Assembly: GCF_900113685.1 (NCBI RefSeq)
Contig: NZ_FOQG01000008.1
Span: forward strand, 113,574-177,573
Direction of reading: 5' to 3'
Length of the DNA stretch: 64,000 nt
Source: Nocardioides psychrotolerans
GTDB taxonomy: Bacteria > Actinomycetota > Actinomycetes > Propionibacteriales > Nocardioidaceae
The notes beneath the pieces were generated by a model. It was given only the letters and a program-made list of their open reading frames with translations. It was not told the origin of the DNA and did no database searches. Made by a program: the position numbers and the translations under genes. Of this stretch, positions 26,100 through 33,380 are shown piece after piece; within the stretch, counting starts at the first letter, position 1; every line of letters begins with the position of its first letter.

Positions 26100-26551
26100 G
26101 CCGGTCTCCTGGCCTCGATGTACAACGCCACCGACGCCTCGTCGATGACCCACGTCCTCCCCCGCCGGTGGCCGACCAGACGACCCGCCGCGACCAGGTA
26201 CCGCACCTGTCTCGCCGTGATGCCGAACTGCTCGGCCACCTCACCGGTGGTGACACCGGATCCAGGAGGACGAGTCGACTCTGACCCACCCGACGTCGAC
26301 GGAACTTCCGCACTTCCGTCGACGGAAGTCGGGGCCTGTCGCTCTCGCCACTGCCGCGCCGACTCGACCATCTGGGCAATCCCTGCATGGATCTCGGCTG
26401 CGTCGTCGCGCGCGTCCGGGTCGGGGCTCCGCGCGAGTTCTCGTGCGAGGTGCTCGAGCTCGATCCCGAAGTGCCTGACGATGCGCAAGCTGACGCGTGG
26501 GCCGATCACGGCCGGCAGGTAGGGCCTCGGGCGGTAGGTCACGCCGCACAC
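26096..26551 (-). CDS. helix-turn-helix DNA-binding protein of the element
   Basis: Protein of about 151 residues from GTG 26551 (GTG 26542 is an alternative). The first 90 residues are helical, then a Ser/Pro-rich linker and a C-terminal winged HTH of the excisionase/MerR type: GVTTGEVAEQFGITARQVRY, a wing with GHRRGRTWVID and a last helix. Such proteins bind DNA at operators or attachment sites. It overlaps the WhiB gene by 13 bases and the 123-aa gene by four. Confidence 0.65.
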   Translation of the reverse strand: MCGVTYRPRPYLPAVIGPRVSLRIVRHFGIELEHLARELARSPDPDARDDAAEIHAGIAQMVESARQWRERQAPTSVDGSAEVPSTSGGSESTRPPGSGVTTGEVAEQFGITARQVRYLVAAGRLVGHRRGRTWVIDEASVALYIEARRPA

Positions 26552-26880
26552 CTCCGCTCGGCGGCCGTGCGACCACCCCAGACGCCCTCGCGCTCGTTAG
26601 CGGCCAGGGCGTACGACAGGCACTCGAGCCGCGCGGGACACCACGAGCACGCCGCCGCTGCCTCCGCTTGGGCATCGACCCCCTCGCTCGTCCGCGGGGT
26701 CGCCCACCACAACTCCGGCTCGCGTCGACACGCCGGCCCGCCGACCAGGACGCTGACGGCGTCCTGCAGGTCAGCCCACTCCCCCAGCGCCCGCCTCGGC
26801 ACCACCCACGACGGCCAATCGCCGGTGCCTGCAAGGAACCGGCCGCCGGTGTCGGCCGCCGCGGCTACGGTGACGCTCAC
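26539..26880 (-). CDS. WhiB-family iron-sulfur regulator
   Basis: Protein of 113 residues (from GTG 26880; GTG 26898 would add six). The four [4Fe-4S] cysteines appear as A-C-R-R near residue 51, then CSWCPARLECL (C-x2-C-x5-C). They are followed by the family turn GVWGGRT and a basic end. WhiB-like proteins act with the primary sigma factor, and phage copies such as WhiBTM4 interfere with host WhiB2. In this element it may switch late genes or host transcription. It is divergent from the 241-aa gene. Confidence 0.88.
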   Translation of the reverse strand: MSVTVAAAADTGGRFLAGTGDWPSWVVPRRALGEWADLQDAVSVLVGGPACRREPELWWATPRTSEGVDAQAEAAAACSWCPARLECLSYALAANEREGVWGGRTAAERRCAA

Positions 26881-26900
26881 CTCGACCACCTGGAGCACCC

Positions 26901-27626
26901 ATGACCAACGCGGCCTACCTGCTCGCCTCCGCGCTGCGCGAATTCGCGACGCCCTCCGCAGAAACGCCCGAAGCTCGACGGGGGTTCAGCGGCCAAGAGG
27001 ACCTCGACGCCTGGCGTGAGCACAGTCGGGTCTGCGACCTCGTCAGGACCGTCGACTACACGCTGCAGGGCATGGATGCCGTCCGCATCAACGTCGACAT
27101 GTTCACGGCTGCACTGCCCCGGTGGTACGCCGGCGTCAACTTCGCCACCATCCCCTGGGGCAAGGTGACTCAAGGGAACGGGACCCGCCAGGTCTGCACC
27201 GACGGAGACATCAACCTTCTCGAGGCGCTCGGCCTGATCATCAACACCACCGGCCACGTCGCACTCACCGAAGCCGACCGACGCAACCTGTCCGACGTCC
27301 TCGAACAGGCCATCGAACTGGTCGACGACGCCAGCAGCGACCTTCCGGCCGACGTCAGGCAGTACCTCCACACCTTGCTGCTGAAGGCGCGCATGGTGGT
27401 GGACAACGTCGAGAAGTACGGGCACGAGGCTGTGCGGCAGGTGGCGCTCGAGCTCGGCGGCGCGATGGCCATGCAGGCGGGTCGGGCTCAGCAGCGGGGA
27501 GACACCGAGCGAGCCGGCCGCTGGCGAGCCGCCGCGTTCCAGCTCATGATCGGCTTCCTCGGAGGTACGGCCAGCGGAGGCGGCGAGGTGTTGGCCGCTG
27601 AGGCGCTGAAGCAGCTCGGCGGCTGA
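26901..27626 (+). CDS. lone reversed accessory gene, unknown (candidate anti-phage or superinfection gene)
   Basis: Protein of 241 residues, ATG 26901 with GGAG five bases upstream. It is the only rightward gene inside the leftward late operon. The first 90 residues are mixed; from about residue 120 the helices NLSDVLEQAIELVDDASSDL, then YLHTLLLKARMVVDNVEKYG and EAVRQVALELGGAM recall a helical domain often seen at the C-terminus of small defence or accessory proteins. The end is Gly/Ala-rich. No enzyme motif is visible. The position is that of a moron gene. Confidence 0.6.
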   Translation: MTNAAYLLASALREFATPSAETPEARRGFSGQEDLDAWREHSRVCDLVRTVDYTLQGMDAVRINVDMFTAALPRWYAGVNFATIPWGKVTQGNGTRQVCTDGDINLLEALGLIINTTGHVALTEADRRNLSDVLEQAIELVDDASSDLPADVRQYLHTLLLKARMVVDNVEKYGHEAVRQVALELGGAMAMQAGRAQQRGDTERAGRWRAAAFQLMIGFLGGTASGGGEVLAAEALKQLGG

Positions 27627-27643
27627 CCCCTCCAGCACTCCGG

Positions 27644-27823
27644 TCACGACGAGTCGCCCTTCACCGAGGCGCGACGACGCCGAGCACGGGCCCGCTCACG
27701 CGCAAGGTGAGCGCGGACCTGTCGCTGCAGCCGGGCGCGGTGCCGGTGCCTCGGCCACTGGTCGCCGCGGCGCAGCCCGAGAAGGCTGACGCCCTGCGTC
27801 GGGACGCCCCTCACAGGACCCAC
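27644..27823 (-). CDS. candidate very basic small protein, 59 aa
   Basis: Open frame from GTG 27823 (or GTG 27814) to TGA 27644-27646, encoding GVSLLGLRRGDQWPRHRHRA followed by an Arg-rich helix and ending SVKGDSS. It fills the gap between the 241-aa gene and the leftward gene at 27909. High Arg content in GC-rich DNA can arise by chance, and no ribosome site is clear, so this is tentative. It might be a nucleic-acid-binding peptide. Confidence 0.35.
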   Translation of the reverse strand: MGPVRGVPTQGVSLLGLRRGDQWPRHRHRARLQRQVRAHLARERARARRRRASVKGDSS

Positions 27824-27908
27824 CCCGACGGGACTACAAGCCCCGTGGACGACCCATTGCCGCAGGTCAGCGGCTTGATGGTCACAGCCTGGTCACACGC
27901 CTTCAACC

Positions 27909-28181
27909 TCATGACGCCCTCCACCTGGCCTCGAGCCGGAAGTGCTGCAGACGGCGGAGGAAGCGAGGTCGGTCGGCGCTGTGCGTCAGCACGTTGGTCG
28001 CCTCCACGGTGATGGCCAGCGCGACCTGCAGCAGCTTCTCCCGTGGCAAGACCTCGAGCTCGGACCGGACGGCGCGGATCGCATCGGGCCCCGTCGGCGC
28101 GGTCATGGACATTTCGAGGAGGTCGTAGGCCTGCAGCACGATGGCGGCGGTCTCCTGCTCCTGCGCGGCGCCCTCGCCCAT
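27909..28181 (-). CDS. element-encoded hypothetical protein, 90 aa
   Basis: ATG 28181 (MGEGAAQEQETAAIVLQAYD) begins a mainly helical protein; the end is basic (PRFLRRLQHFRLEARWR). It follows the terminase-like gene after seven bases, so it probably belongs to the same transcript. No domain recognised. Confidence 0.55.
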   Translation of the reverse strand: MGEGAAQEQETAAIVLQAYDLLEMSMTAPTGPDAIRAVRSELEVLPREKLLQVALAITVEATNVLTHSADRPRFLRRLQHFRLEARWRAS

Positions 28182-28188
28182 CACGCGC

Positions 28189-28794
28189 TCACCGACCCTG
28201 CCCGCTCTGCGGCTCGCCCAGGGCACGGAACTCCTGCGGCACCACGACGAGCGAGAGGGCCCGTTGCTCGTCGCTCAGTCCGAGCCGATCGAGCACCGCC
28301 CGAACGACGCCGGCCAGGAGGCGGCCCTGATCCTCCGCGATGGCGATCTGCTTCGAGTGGAGGTCGAGACGCTCGATGCCCTCCAAGGCCTGGCGCAGCT
28401 CGCGCATAACCCGCACCCAGGCCAGGGCGGTAGTGCCGTCGAGCTCCCCGTCGAGCCGGGCGCCCAGCACGTCCGTGGCATGGCGCAGCTTGCCGGCCAG
28501 CAGTAGGAGGGCCTCAACGGGATTGGTGACCGGCGCGGCCTCGGGATCCCAGACCACGGCCAGCAGCGCTTCGGCTTGGGCTTCGGCCCGGCGACGTGCG
28601 GCGGCTGCGCGCGCCTGCGGGGACGACCCGCCGTGCATCCGGCACACCCGCATGCCCTCCACAGCGAAGGACCGGCAGCGTGCCCCCGACCGGGTCCGAG
28701 CGGCGCACTGTCGTACGTGGCCGTCACGGACAATCGCATGGGGTCGCTCGGGCGGCCCTGACTGCATGGCCTCCTCGCTCGGTCGCTGTGTCAT
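28189..28794 (-). CDS. terminase small subunit-like protein with zinc motif
   Basis: Protein of 201 residues from ATG 28794, with AGGAGG about eight bases upstream. Residues 25-60 hold QCAARTRSGARCRSFAVEG then VCRMHGG, a C-x3-T-x-S-G-x-x-C ... C-x2-H-G-G pattern seen at the N-terminus of small terminase-like proteins of actinobacterial phages. The rest is helical, as expected for an oligomerising TerS core. Small terminases select DNA for packaging; satellites often carry one of their own to redirect a helper phage. No large terminase is present. Confidence 0.62.
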   Translation of the reverse strand: MTQRPSEEAMQSGPPERPHAIVRDGHVRQCAARTRSGARCRSFAVEGMRVCRMHGGSSPQARAAAARRRAEAQAEALLAVVWDPEAAPVTNPVEALLLLAGKLRHATDVLGARLDGELDGTTALAWVRVMRELRQALEGIERLDLHSKQIAIAEDQGRLLAGVVRAVLDRLGLSDEQRALSLVVVPQEFRALGEPQSGQGR

Positions 28795-28918
28795 CTGGGG
28801 GCCTCCTCGGCCTGGTGGGTGTCGCCGCCGACGGAGGATTCGCCAGCAGGCAGGGCCATGGCCGGGCACAGGGACGACGCCGACTGAGGGCACGATGCCC
28901 GGACGGGCAGCCGCCCCT

Positions 28919-29202
28919 GGGGTGCAGAGGGTGCAGGTCTGGCTACCCCCATACCTGCGCATACGCGGGCGCGCGCGTATGTAGGGGGTTGGGGTTTACC
29001 TGCACCCTCTGCACCCTGAGAACCGGTCACAGTTGCATCCGTGCAGGTCAGACCCCATTTCGCTGGGGTGCAGGTACGGGGTGCAGGTACGGGCCTCGGA
29101 GCCCCGATTTTGCCCATAGCCCCCGATCGCAGTTGCTCCGGCCTGCACCCTCTGCACCCCAGCCGGGTCTCGTCGACGGCCACGCTCATCCGACCTGCAC
29201 CC
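28919..29202. repeat. iteron cluster, probable replication origin of the element
   Basis: Nine copies of the 8-mer GGGTGCAG or its complement. Forward copies start at 28920, 28929, 29066 and 29079; reverse copies (CTGCACCC) at 29000, 29009, 29143, 29152 and 29195. Pairs form long inverted arms: GGGTGCAGAGGGTGCAGG at 28920-28937 against CCTGCACCCTCTGCACCC at 28999-29016 and again at 29142-29159. There is a tandem pair of GGGGTGCAGGTAC at 29065-29090 and a hairpin CATACGCG/CGCGTATG at 28960-28981. The cluster lies just 3' of the primase-helicase gene, where satellite origins are often found. The gap 28795-29185 holds no other gene. Confidence 0.7.
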
Positions 29203-31561
29203 CAGCGCGGGGCAGTTGGACGACGCCGGTGTGAAGGACCGCCCAGCCGCTGTCGATGACCCGCACGCCCTTGAACCCGCGGGACCCCTTGATGGTCGCC
29301 GGCACGGGGCCGGCGCTCTGGAGGCGGTCGTAGAAGTCGGTCGCCCGGACCGGGCGGTGCCCGTCGCGCGCGGCCCAGCGCTTGTACGCCTCGTAGAGGT
29401 CGGCGCGTGCCACGTGTGGGAGGTCGGCCTGGACCTCGCAGCAGTCCGAGAGCCAGGTGCGGACCTGGTCGACGCGGCGCTCGAACTCCTGGTGTGCTGC
29501 CTGGCCGGACTCGGTCACCTCGAAGTTGCCGCGGCTGAGCAGCCCGGGCAGCGCGCGAAGGCCGCGGGCCGCGATGCCCTGCAGCTCGGCGGGGCTGGTC
29601 AGAGTGGTGTCGAGACGGCGGTCCTCGCGCCCCGCGAAGCTGTTGGGGAACGGCACCACGAGCCAGCGCGACAGGTAGCCGACGGTGGTGTCTGCGCTGG
29701 CCGGGATCTTGTTGGCGCTGAAGACGGGCACGGCCCAGGGCGTGAAGTCGAAGCGGTCGCGGCCCTTGTGCTCGGCCGAGATCGTGTCGCCGCCGGTGAT
29801 GGCCTTGAAGGTCGCGGTGTTCTCGAGGTAACCGGCGTCGATGTCGCCCGCGATGTTGGCCAGCTTGCCGTAGAGCGAGGCGGTGGCGAAGCGGGTGTTG
29901 ACCAGGTCGTGGAGGCCGACGGTGGTGACGTTGCGGCGACCCAGCAGCGCCAGGAGCGCTCGCAGGAAGGTGCCCTTGCCGTTGCGGCCAGTGCCCGTGA
30001 GCATGACCGCCTTATGCAGCGGGTTGCCGGAGTACATGAGGTATCCGACGAGCTCCCACACCGTGCTGACGACGTCAGGCGGGACGATCTGCTCGACGAA
30101 GGCCTCGAAGGCAGGACACTGCGCGTCGGCGTCGTAGGCGATGGGCAACTGCACCGTGGTCGGCACGTCCGGCGTGTGGGCGAAGAGTTGCCCCGAGCGC
30201 CAGTCGAGCAGCCCGTTGGCGAAGTTGACGAACTCCGGGACCGGGTCGCATGCGATGGCGTCGACACGGGCGCGCACGATGGCCTCGGCAGTGCTCGCGT
30301 GCCCGGTGCGGAAGCGCTCGCCGAGCAGCACGGTGGAGCGGTTGCGCACGGCGTGCTTGTCCGCCACCCAGACGCCCTGGGCGTAGGACCACATGAGGTC
30401 GTCGCGCCCGATCCGCAGCGGCCCGCCGCCGATGACGTCGGTAGCGAGGGTCGCCGCCTGGAGCGCGCCCTTGGCGCTGAAGTACTCCCCGGTCGGCGGG
30501 GCGACGTAGAGCTGGTCGAGGGACGTGCCACCGGATGGCGGCGACAGACCGAGCGCGGCCCACCCGTCGGCCTCGCGGCGGCTCGCGGCGTGCTCGTCGA
30601 TCGGGTCGCCGTACCCCTGAGCCCCGAGCGCACGGGCGGCGGCCCTGAGGTCGCCACCGTGCTCGAGCAGCGCGTAGGCGCCGAACTTGTCGTAGGCCTT
30701 CTCGGTCTCGAAGATCGTCGAGCTCGAGAAGACGTAGAGGTTGTCCGCGTCGTTGCGCCCCGTGGTCGCTGACGCTCCGTCACGCCGATCCTTGCCAGGC
30801 CGTGTCCATTCCCACCCTCCGTCGGGGAAGGCGGAGCCCCGCTGCCACCCGTGAGGCTCCAGCAGTTCCTCCCACGTCGTGCGGGCGTTGAAGTCGTCGC
30901 CCGGTCTGCCCCCGACCACGCCAGCCGGTGCGCGCGGCTGAGCGGCGACGGGCGCGGGCATCTGGTCGAGCGACGCCGCGACAGCGTGGATGGCGTCGCG
31001 CTCCTGAGCCGTGACCGTGGGGATCGAGCCTGGGGTGCCGGCCAGGACCGCCCACGGCTGTCCAGTGGGGTGGGTGCGCCCGTACGACGGTGCGACGACG
31101 GTGAACCCGCCCTGGCCGCGCGTCTCGATGAGCACAGCGACGGTGCCGGGGACCTCCCCCGGCCGGCGCGCCAGCTTCGCGTTGCCAGCCACTGGGCCAT
31201 CGGCGACGCGGTAGAGCCAGTGGAGCCCTCCGGAGGGAGACTGCTCGAGATAGCCAGCCGTGATGCGGCGCCACACGAGCGCAAGGCCCGCGGCGTCCAT
31301 GGCGTCGCTGAGCGCCTGGAGCAGCGGCACGGCGCGCCCTTCGAGCTCGAGCATCTCCAGGCCACCGGAGATCGAGCCCGTCACGACGCCGAGACCGTCG
31401 TACGACGGACCGGAGAACCAGGTGCTGAGCTGCTCAGGGTCGGGGCGCTGTGCTTGGAACTGCTTCCAGCCGATCGCTGGCCGCTTGGTTCCGTCGACGG
31501 CAGCCGGGATGACGCAGCAGCCGGCGGCGTGGAAGGCCAGCGCGGTCTCGAGCAGGCTCAC
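29186..31561 (-). CDS. P4-type primase-polymerase/helicase
   Basis: Protein of 791 residues from GTG 31561, overlapping the upstream stop as GTGA. Residues 5-200 form a bifunctional primase-polymerase domain (FHAAGCCVIP, then GLGVVTGSISGGLEMLELEG; the usual D-x-D is E-x-E here). Residues 380-500 are a D5-N-like region. A superfamily 3/D5 helicase follows, with Walker A GTGRNGKGT at 523-531 and the NIAGDID motif. The end matches the P4-type C-terminal domain (DLYEAYKRWAARDG). It would unwind and prime replication of the element, probably from the adjacent iterons. Confidence 0.9.
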   Translation of the reverse strand: MSLLETALAFHAAGCCVIPAAVDGTKRPAIGWKQFQAQRPDPEQLSTWFSGPSYDGLGVVTGSISGGLEMLELEGRAVPLLQALSDAMDAAGLALVWRRITAGYLEQSPSGGLHWLYRVADGPVAGNAKLARRPGEVPGTVAVLIETRGQGGFTVVAPSYGRTHPTGQPWAVLAGTPGSIPTVTAQERDAIHAVAASLDQMPAPVAAQPRAPAGVVGGRPGDDFNARTTWEELLEPHGWQRGSAFPDGGWEWTRPGKDRRDGASATTGRNDADNLYVFSSSTIFETEKAYDKFGAYALLEHGGDLRAAARALGAQGYGDPIDEHAASRREADGWAALGLSPPSGGTSLDQLYVAPPTGEYFSAKGALQAATLATDVIGGGPLRIGRDDLMWSYAQGVWVADKHAVRNRSTVLLGERFRTGHASTAEAIVRARVDAIACDPVPEFVNFANGLLDWRSGQLFAHTPDVPTTVQLPIAYDADAQCPAFEAFVEQIVPPDVVSTVWELVGYLMYSGNPLHKAVMLTGTGRNGKGTFLRALLALLGRRNVTTVGLHDLVNTRFATASLYGKLANIAGDIDAGYLENTATFKAITGGDTISAEHKGRDRFDFTPWAVPVFSANKIPASADTTVGYLSRWLVVPFPNSFAGREDRRLDTTLTSPAELQGIAARGLRALPGLLSRGNFEVTESGQAAHQEFERRVDQVRTWLSDCCEVQADLPHVARADLYEAYKRWAARDGHRPVRATDFYDRLQSAGPVPATIKGSRGFKGVRVIDSGWAVLHTGVVQLPRAGVQVG

Positions 31562-32169
31562 CACGTGCGCACTCGCTCGAGGTGGGTGAGCACCAGGTCG
31601 AGGTGGCGGTGGGCGTCGGGGCCGCAGGCGAAGCAGCGTTCCCCGGGGAAGATCAGGCACGCCGTGCGCTCGAGGTGGTCGGTGCGCGTCATGGCCGGCG
31701 TCGGCAAGGGCCCCTCCTGGAGGGCGGCGTAGTAGGCCGCGACGTGCGGTGGGAGCGCCTGCTCGGCGCGGAACCATCGACGCGAGCGCGGGTCGAGGTA
31801 GGTGTGCGCGAAGACGGGCACGTCGCCGCCGGCGCCGTTCTCGCGCCAGGTGACGCACTCGTCGGCCTCATCGTTGTGGTGTGAGCAGAGCCCGCAGACT
31901 CCGCAGACCTTGCCGCTCTCGGAGCAGGCCCCGCAGGTGCGGCAGTGCAGGCAGTTGGCGAGCTCGCAGGCCAGCGGCGGGTTGGCGGCGATGAAGGCCT
32001 GCGTCGAGGCGTCACGCAGCTGGACGCAGGTCTGGCACGGGTCGATCCAGGGGAGCTGCTCGGCGAGGTCCCTGCAGAACGGGCACCCGTGGACGTCGCA
32101 GTCCCCTGACACCGGGTGAGGGCAGGCGGTGCGCGCGGCCGGCTCGACGAGGCGAGGCGTGGTGGTCAC
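31558..32169 (-). CDS. cysteine-rich element protein, unknown
   Basis: Protein of 203 residues from GTG 32169, overlapping the stops and starts on both sides by four bases. The N-terminal half is crowded with Cys and His: CDVHGCPFCRD, DPCQTCVQLRD, then CELANCLHCRTCGACSES, VCGVCGLCSHH. This could form three or four zinc sites. A further CFACGPDAHRH lies near the end. No family is recognised. It sits directly before the primase-helicase gene, so a role in replication or its control is plausible. Confidence 0.68.
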   Translation of the reverse strand: MTTTPRLVEPAARTACPHPVSGDCDVHGCPFCRDLAEQLPWIDPCQTCVQLRDASTQAFIAANPPLACELANCLHCRTCGACSESGKVCGVCGLCSHHNDEADECVTWRENGAGGDVPVFAHTYLDPRSRRWFRAEQALPPHVAAYYAALQEGPLPTPAMTRTDHLERTACLIFPGERCFACGPDAHRHLDLVLTHLERVRTW

Positions 32170-32618
32170 GACGACTTCGCCGCCTCTTCGGCCGTGGCGC
32201 AGGTGGGGCAGAGGAAGGAGACGTGCACCGCGCGACCGCCCACGTTGAGGGTGTAGCGCTCGAGCGCGCCGGAGCGTCCGTGGCAGTGGTCGCAGTCGAT
32301 CGGGCGCGGAGCTGTCGTGAGGCACCCGGCGCACAGGTAGGCGGTGGGGATGCTGGCCATCCAGAAGTAGGACTCCTGACCTTTCACCTCGATGTGAGGG
32401 CAGGCAGTGAGGTCGTTGGCCTCGATCCGAGCACGGTGCTGCAGGAGCATCTGCCCGCCGGCGCAGTCATTGCCCGTAGGGCTCAGCGTCTTCAGCGGCT
32501 TGCGGTCCTGTTGGTCGAGCATTACGCGGAACCGCGCGACCAGAGCTTCGGTGGCGATGCCTCGCGCGTCGTGCTCGCTGCTCGCTGCCGTTGGGTGGCC
32601 TGGGATCTGGCCGGTCAC
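32166..32618 (-). CDS. zinc-ribbon-like element protein, unknown
   Basis: Protein of 150 residues from GTG 32618, with GAGG about seven bases upstream. Cys pairs occur at AYLCAGCLTT, CDHCHGRSG and FLCPTCATAEE, so it probably binds two zinc ions. No known family. It is coupled to the Cys-rich gene downstream (GTGA) and may be coupled to a 17-codon leader upstream. Confidence 0.65.
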   Translation of the reverse strand: MTGQIPGHPTAASSEHDARGIATEALVARFRVMLDQQDRKPLKTLSPTGNDCAGGQMLLQHRARIEANDLTACPHIEVKGQESYFWMASIPTAYLCAGCLTTAPRPIDCDHCHGRSGALERYTLNVGGRAVHVSFLCPTCATAEEAAKSS

Positions 32619-32668
32619 CGCGTGACCTCGGGTGATGCGTTGATGGTCGACCTTGCTTCATCCATCAT
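32615..32668 (-). CDS. possible 17-codon leader peptide
   Basis: ATG 32668 followed by 17 codons (MMDEARSTINASPEVTR) and TGA at 32615-32617, whose first bases overlap the GTG start of the zinc-ribbon gene. GGAG lies 11 bases upstream. The overlap suggests translational coupling, but so short a frame could be chance. Confidence 0.35.
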   Translation of the reverse strand: MMDEARSTINASPEVTR

Positions 32669-32709
32669 GGGATGTGGATCTCCTTCGTGGTGAGGGCTTC
32701 GATCTGTCC

Positions 32710-32788
32710 GTGGGCGTCTCTGGCGAGAGGCGCCCACGCTGGTTTCCGCGGCCGGGTCCAAGGTCGAGGGCAGATCGACCCGGCCGCG
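32710..32788 (-). promoter_or_regulatory. two adjacent strong hairpins between regulator genes and replication genes
   Basis: Hairpin 1: 32710-32737, a 12-bp stem (GTGGGCGTCTCT, one wobble) with loop GGCG. Hairpin 2: 32747-32788, a perfect 12-bp stem CGCGGCCGGGTC with an 18-base loop. They lie just after the excisionase-like gene in the leftward transcript and before the zinc/primase genes, so they may be terminators or an attenuator separating early control from replication. Confidence 0.6.
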
Positions 32789-32793
32789 AAGTG

Positions 32794-33060
32794 TTAGGGA
32801 CCGCCGACACCCGGCAGGGGGTGCACCGAGGCCCACGCCTCCGGTGCGCTCGTGGGCGCCGTGGGCTCGATGCCGAGCACGGCCAGCAGCGCAGCGGTGG
32901 GGATCCGCTTGAAGCGACCGACGTCGAGACAGGGGAGCTGGCCAGCCGCAAGCGCGGCCCGGATCGTCTTCTCTCCCTCGCCGGTGATCGCGCAGAGTTC
33001 AGCGACGGTCAGCCACGGCTTGTCGCGCGGGTCGGGGATGCGAAGCGGTTCGTTGGTCAT
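32794..33060 (-). CDS. excisionase-like helix-turn-helix protein
   Basis: Protein of 88 residues from ATG 33060, overlapping the upstream stop. Winged HTH: PWLTVAELCAITGEGEKTIR, a turn (AALAAGQLPCLDVG), a wing R-F-K-R-I-P and helix AALLAVLGI. This is the AlpA/Xis type used to bind attachment sites and direct excision. It is paired with the Cro-like regulator and lies 1.2 kb from the integrase. Confidence 0.75.
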   Translation of the reverse strand: MTNEPLRIPDPRDKPWLTVAELCAITGEGEKTIRAALAAGQLPCLDVGRFKRIPTAALLAVLGIEPTAPTSAPEAWASVHPLPGVGGP

Positions 33061-33299
33061 GAGCGCGGCCACGCGGGGAAGAGCTCGTCGGCCGGCACGC
33101 CAAGAAGACGCTCTGCTGCCTCGCGAACGCGGGGGGTCGCCCGGCTTCTCCCGTGGGCGCAGGCACTGACGAAGGTCGGCGAGCACCTGGCTTCTCGCGC
33201 GATGTCGCTCAGCGTCACGGAGGGGCGGCTGGTCAGGCGGAGGATCAAAGAACGATCGTCGTCGACCTGGCGCTTGACCCGGGCCCTCGTTGGTGTCAT
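33057..33299 (-). CDS. Cro/CI-like transcriptional regulator
   Basis: Protein of 80 residues. A five-helix HTH is visible: VTLSDIAREARCSPTFVSAC, then SRATPRVREAAERLLGVP. It starts the leftward operon and faces the rightward integrase cassette across an 81-base gap, so it probably regulates both, as in lysis-lysogeny switches. Confidence 0.72.
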   Translation of the reverse strand: MTPTRARVKRQVDDDRSLILRLTSRPSVTLSDIAREARCSPTFVSACAHGRSRATPRVREAAERLLGVPADELFPAWPRS

Positions 33300-33327
33300 G
33301 GTTCCTCCGTGTAACTGTTGCTCTTGA

Positions 33328-33337
33328 ACTATCTAGT
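33328..33337. promoter_or_regulatory. palindromic operator candidate in the divergent control region
   Basis: ACTA-TC-TAGT is a palindrome in the AT-richer stretch between the Cro-like gene and the rightward cassette. It is the best candidate binding site for that regulator. A TTGAAC hexamer overlaps its left side at 33325. Assignment is by position only. Confidence 0.4.
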
Positions 33338-33380
33338 ACACGATCTCACTCGGCTAACCCCGCGTCTACAGGGAAACCCC

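Noticed and set aside
27822..27835. A 14-bp match to the attachment core (ACCCCGACGGGACT) inside the element
   Set aside because: Only 14 of 23 bp agree and no tRNA-like flank is present. In GC-rich DNA this can be chance, so I do not call an internal attachment site.
28919..29202. Iteron cluster as a CRISPR array
   Set aside because: Copies are 8 bp, in both orientations and unevenly spaced; there are no cas genes in the window.
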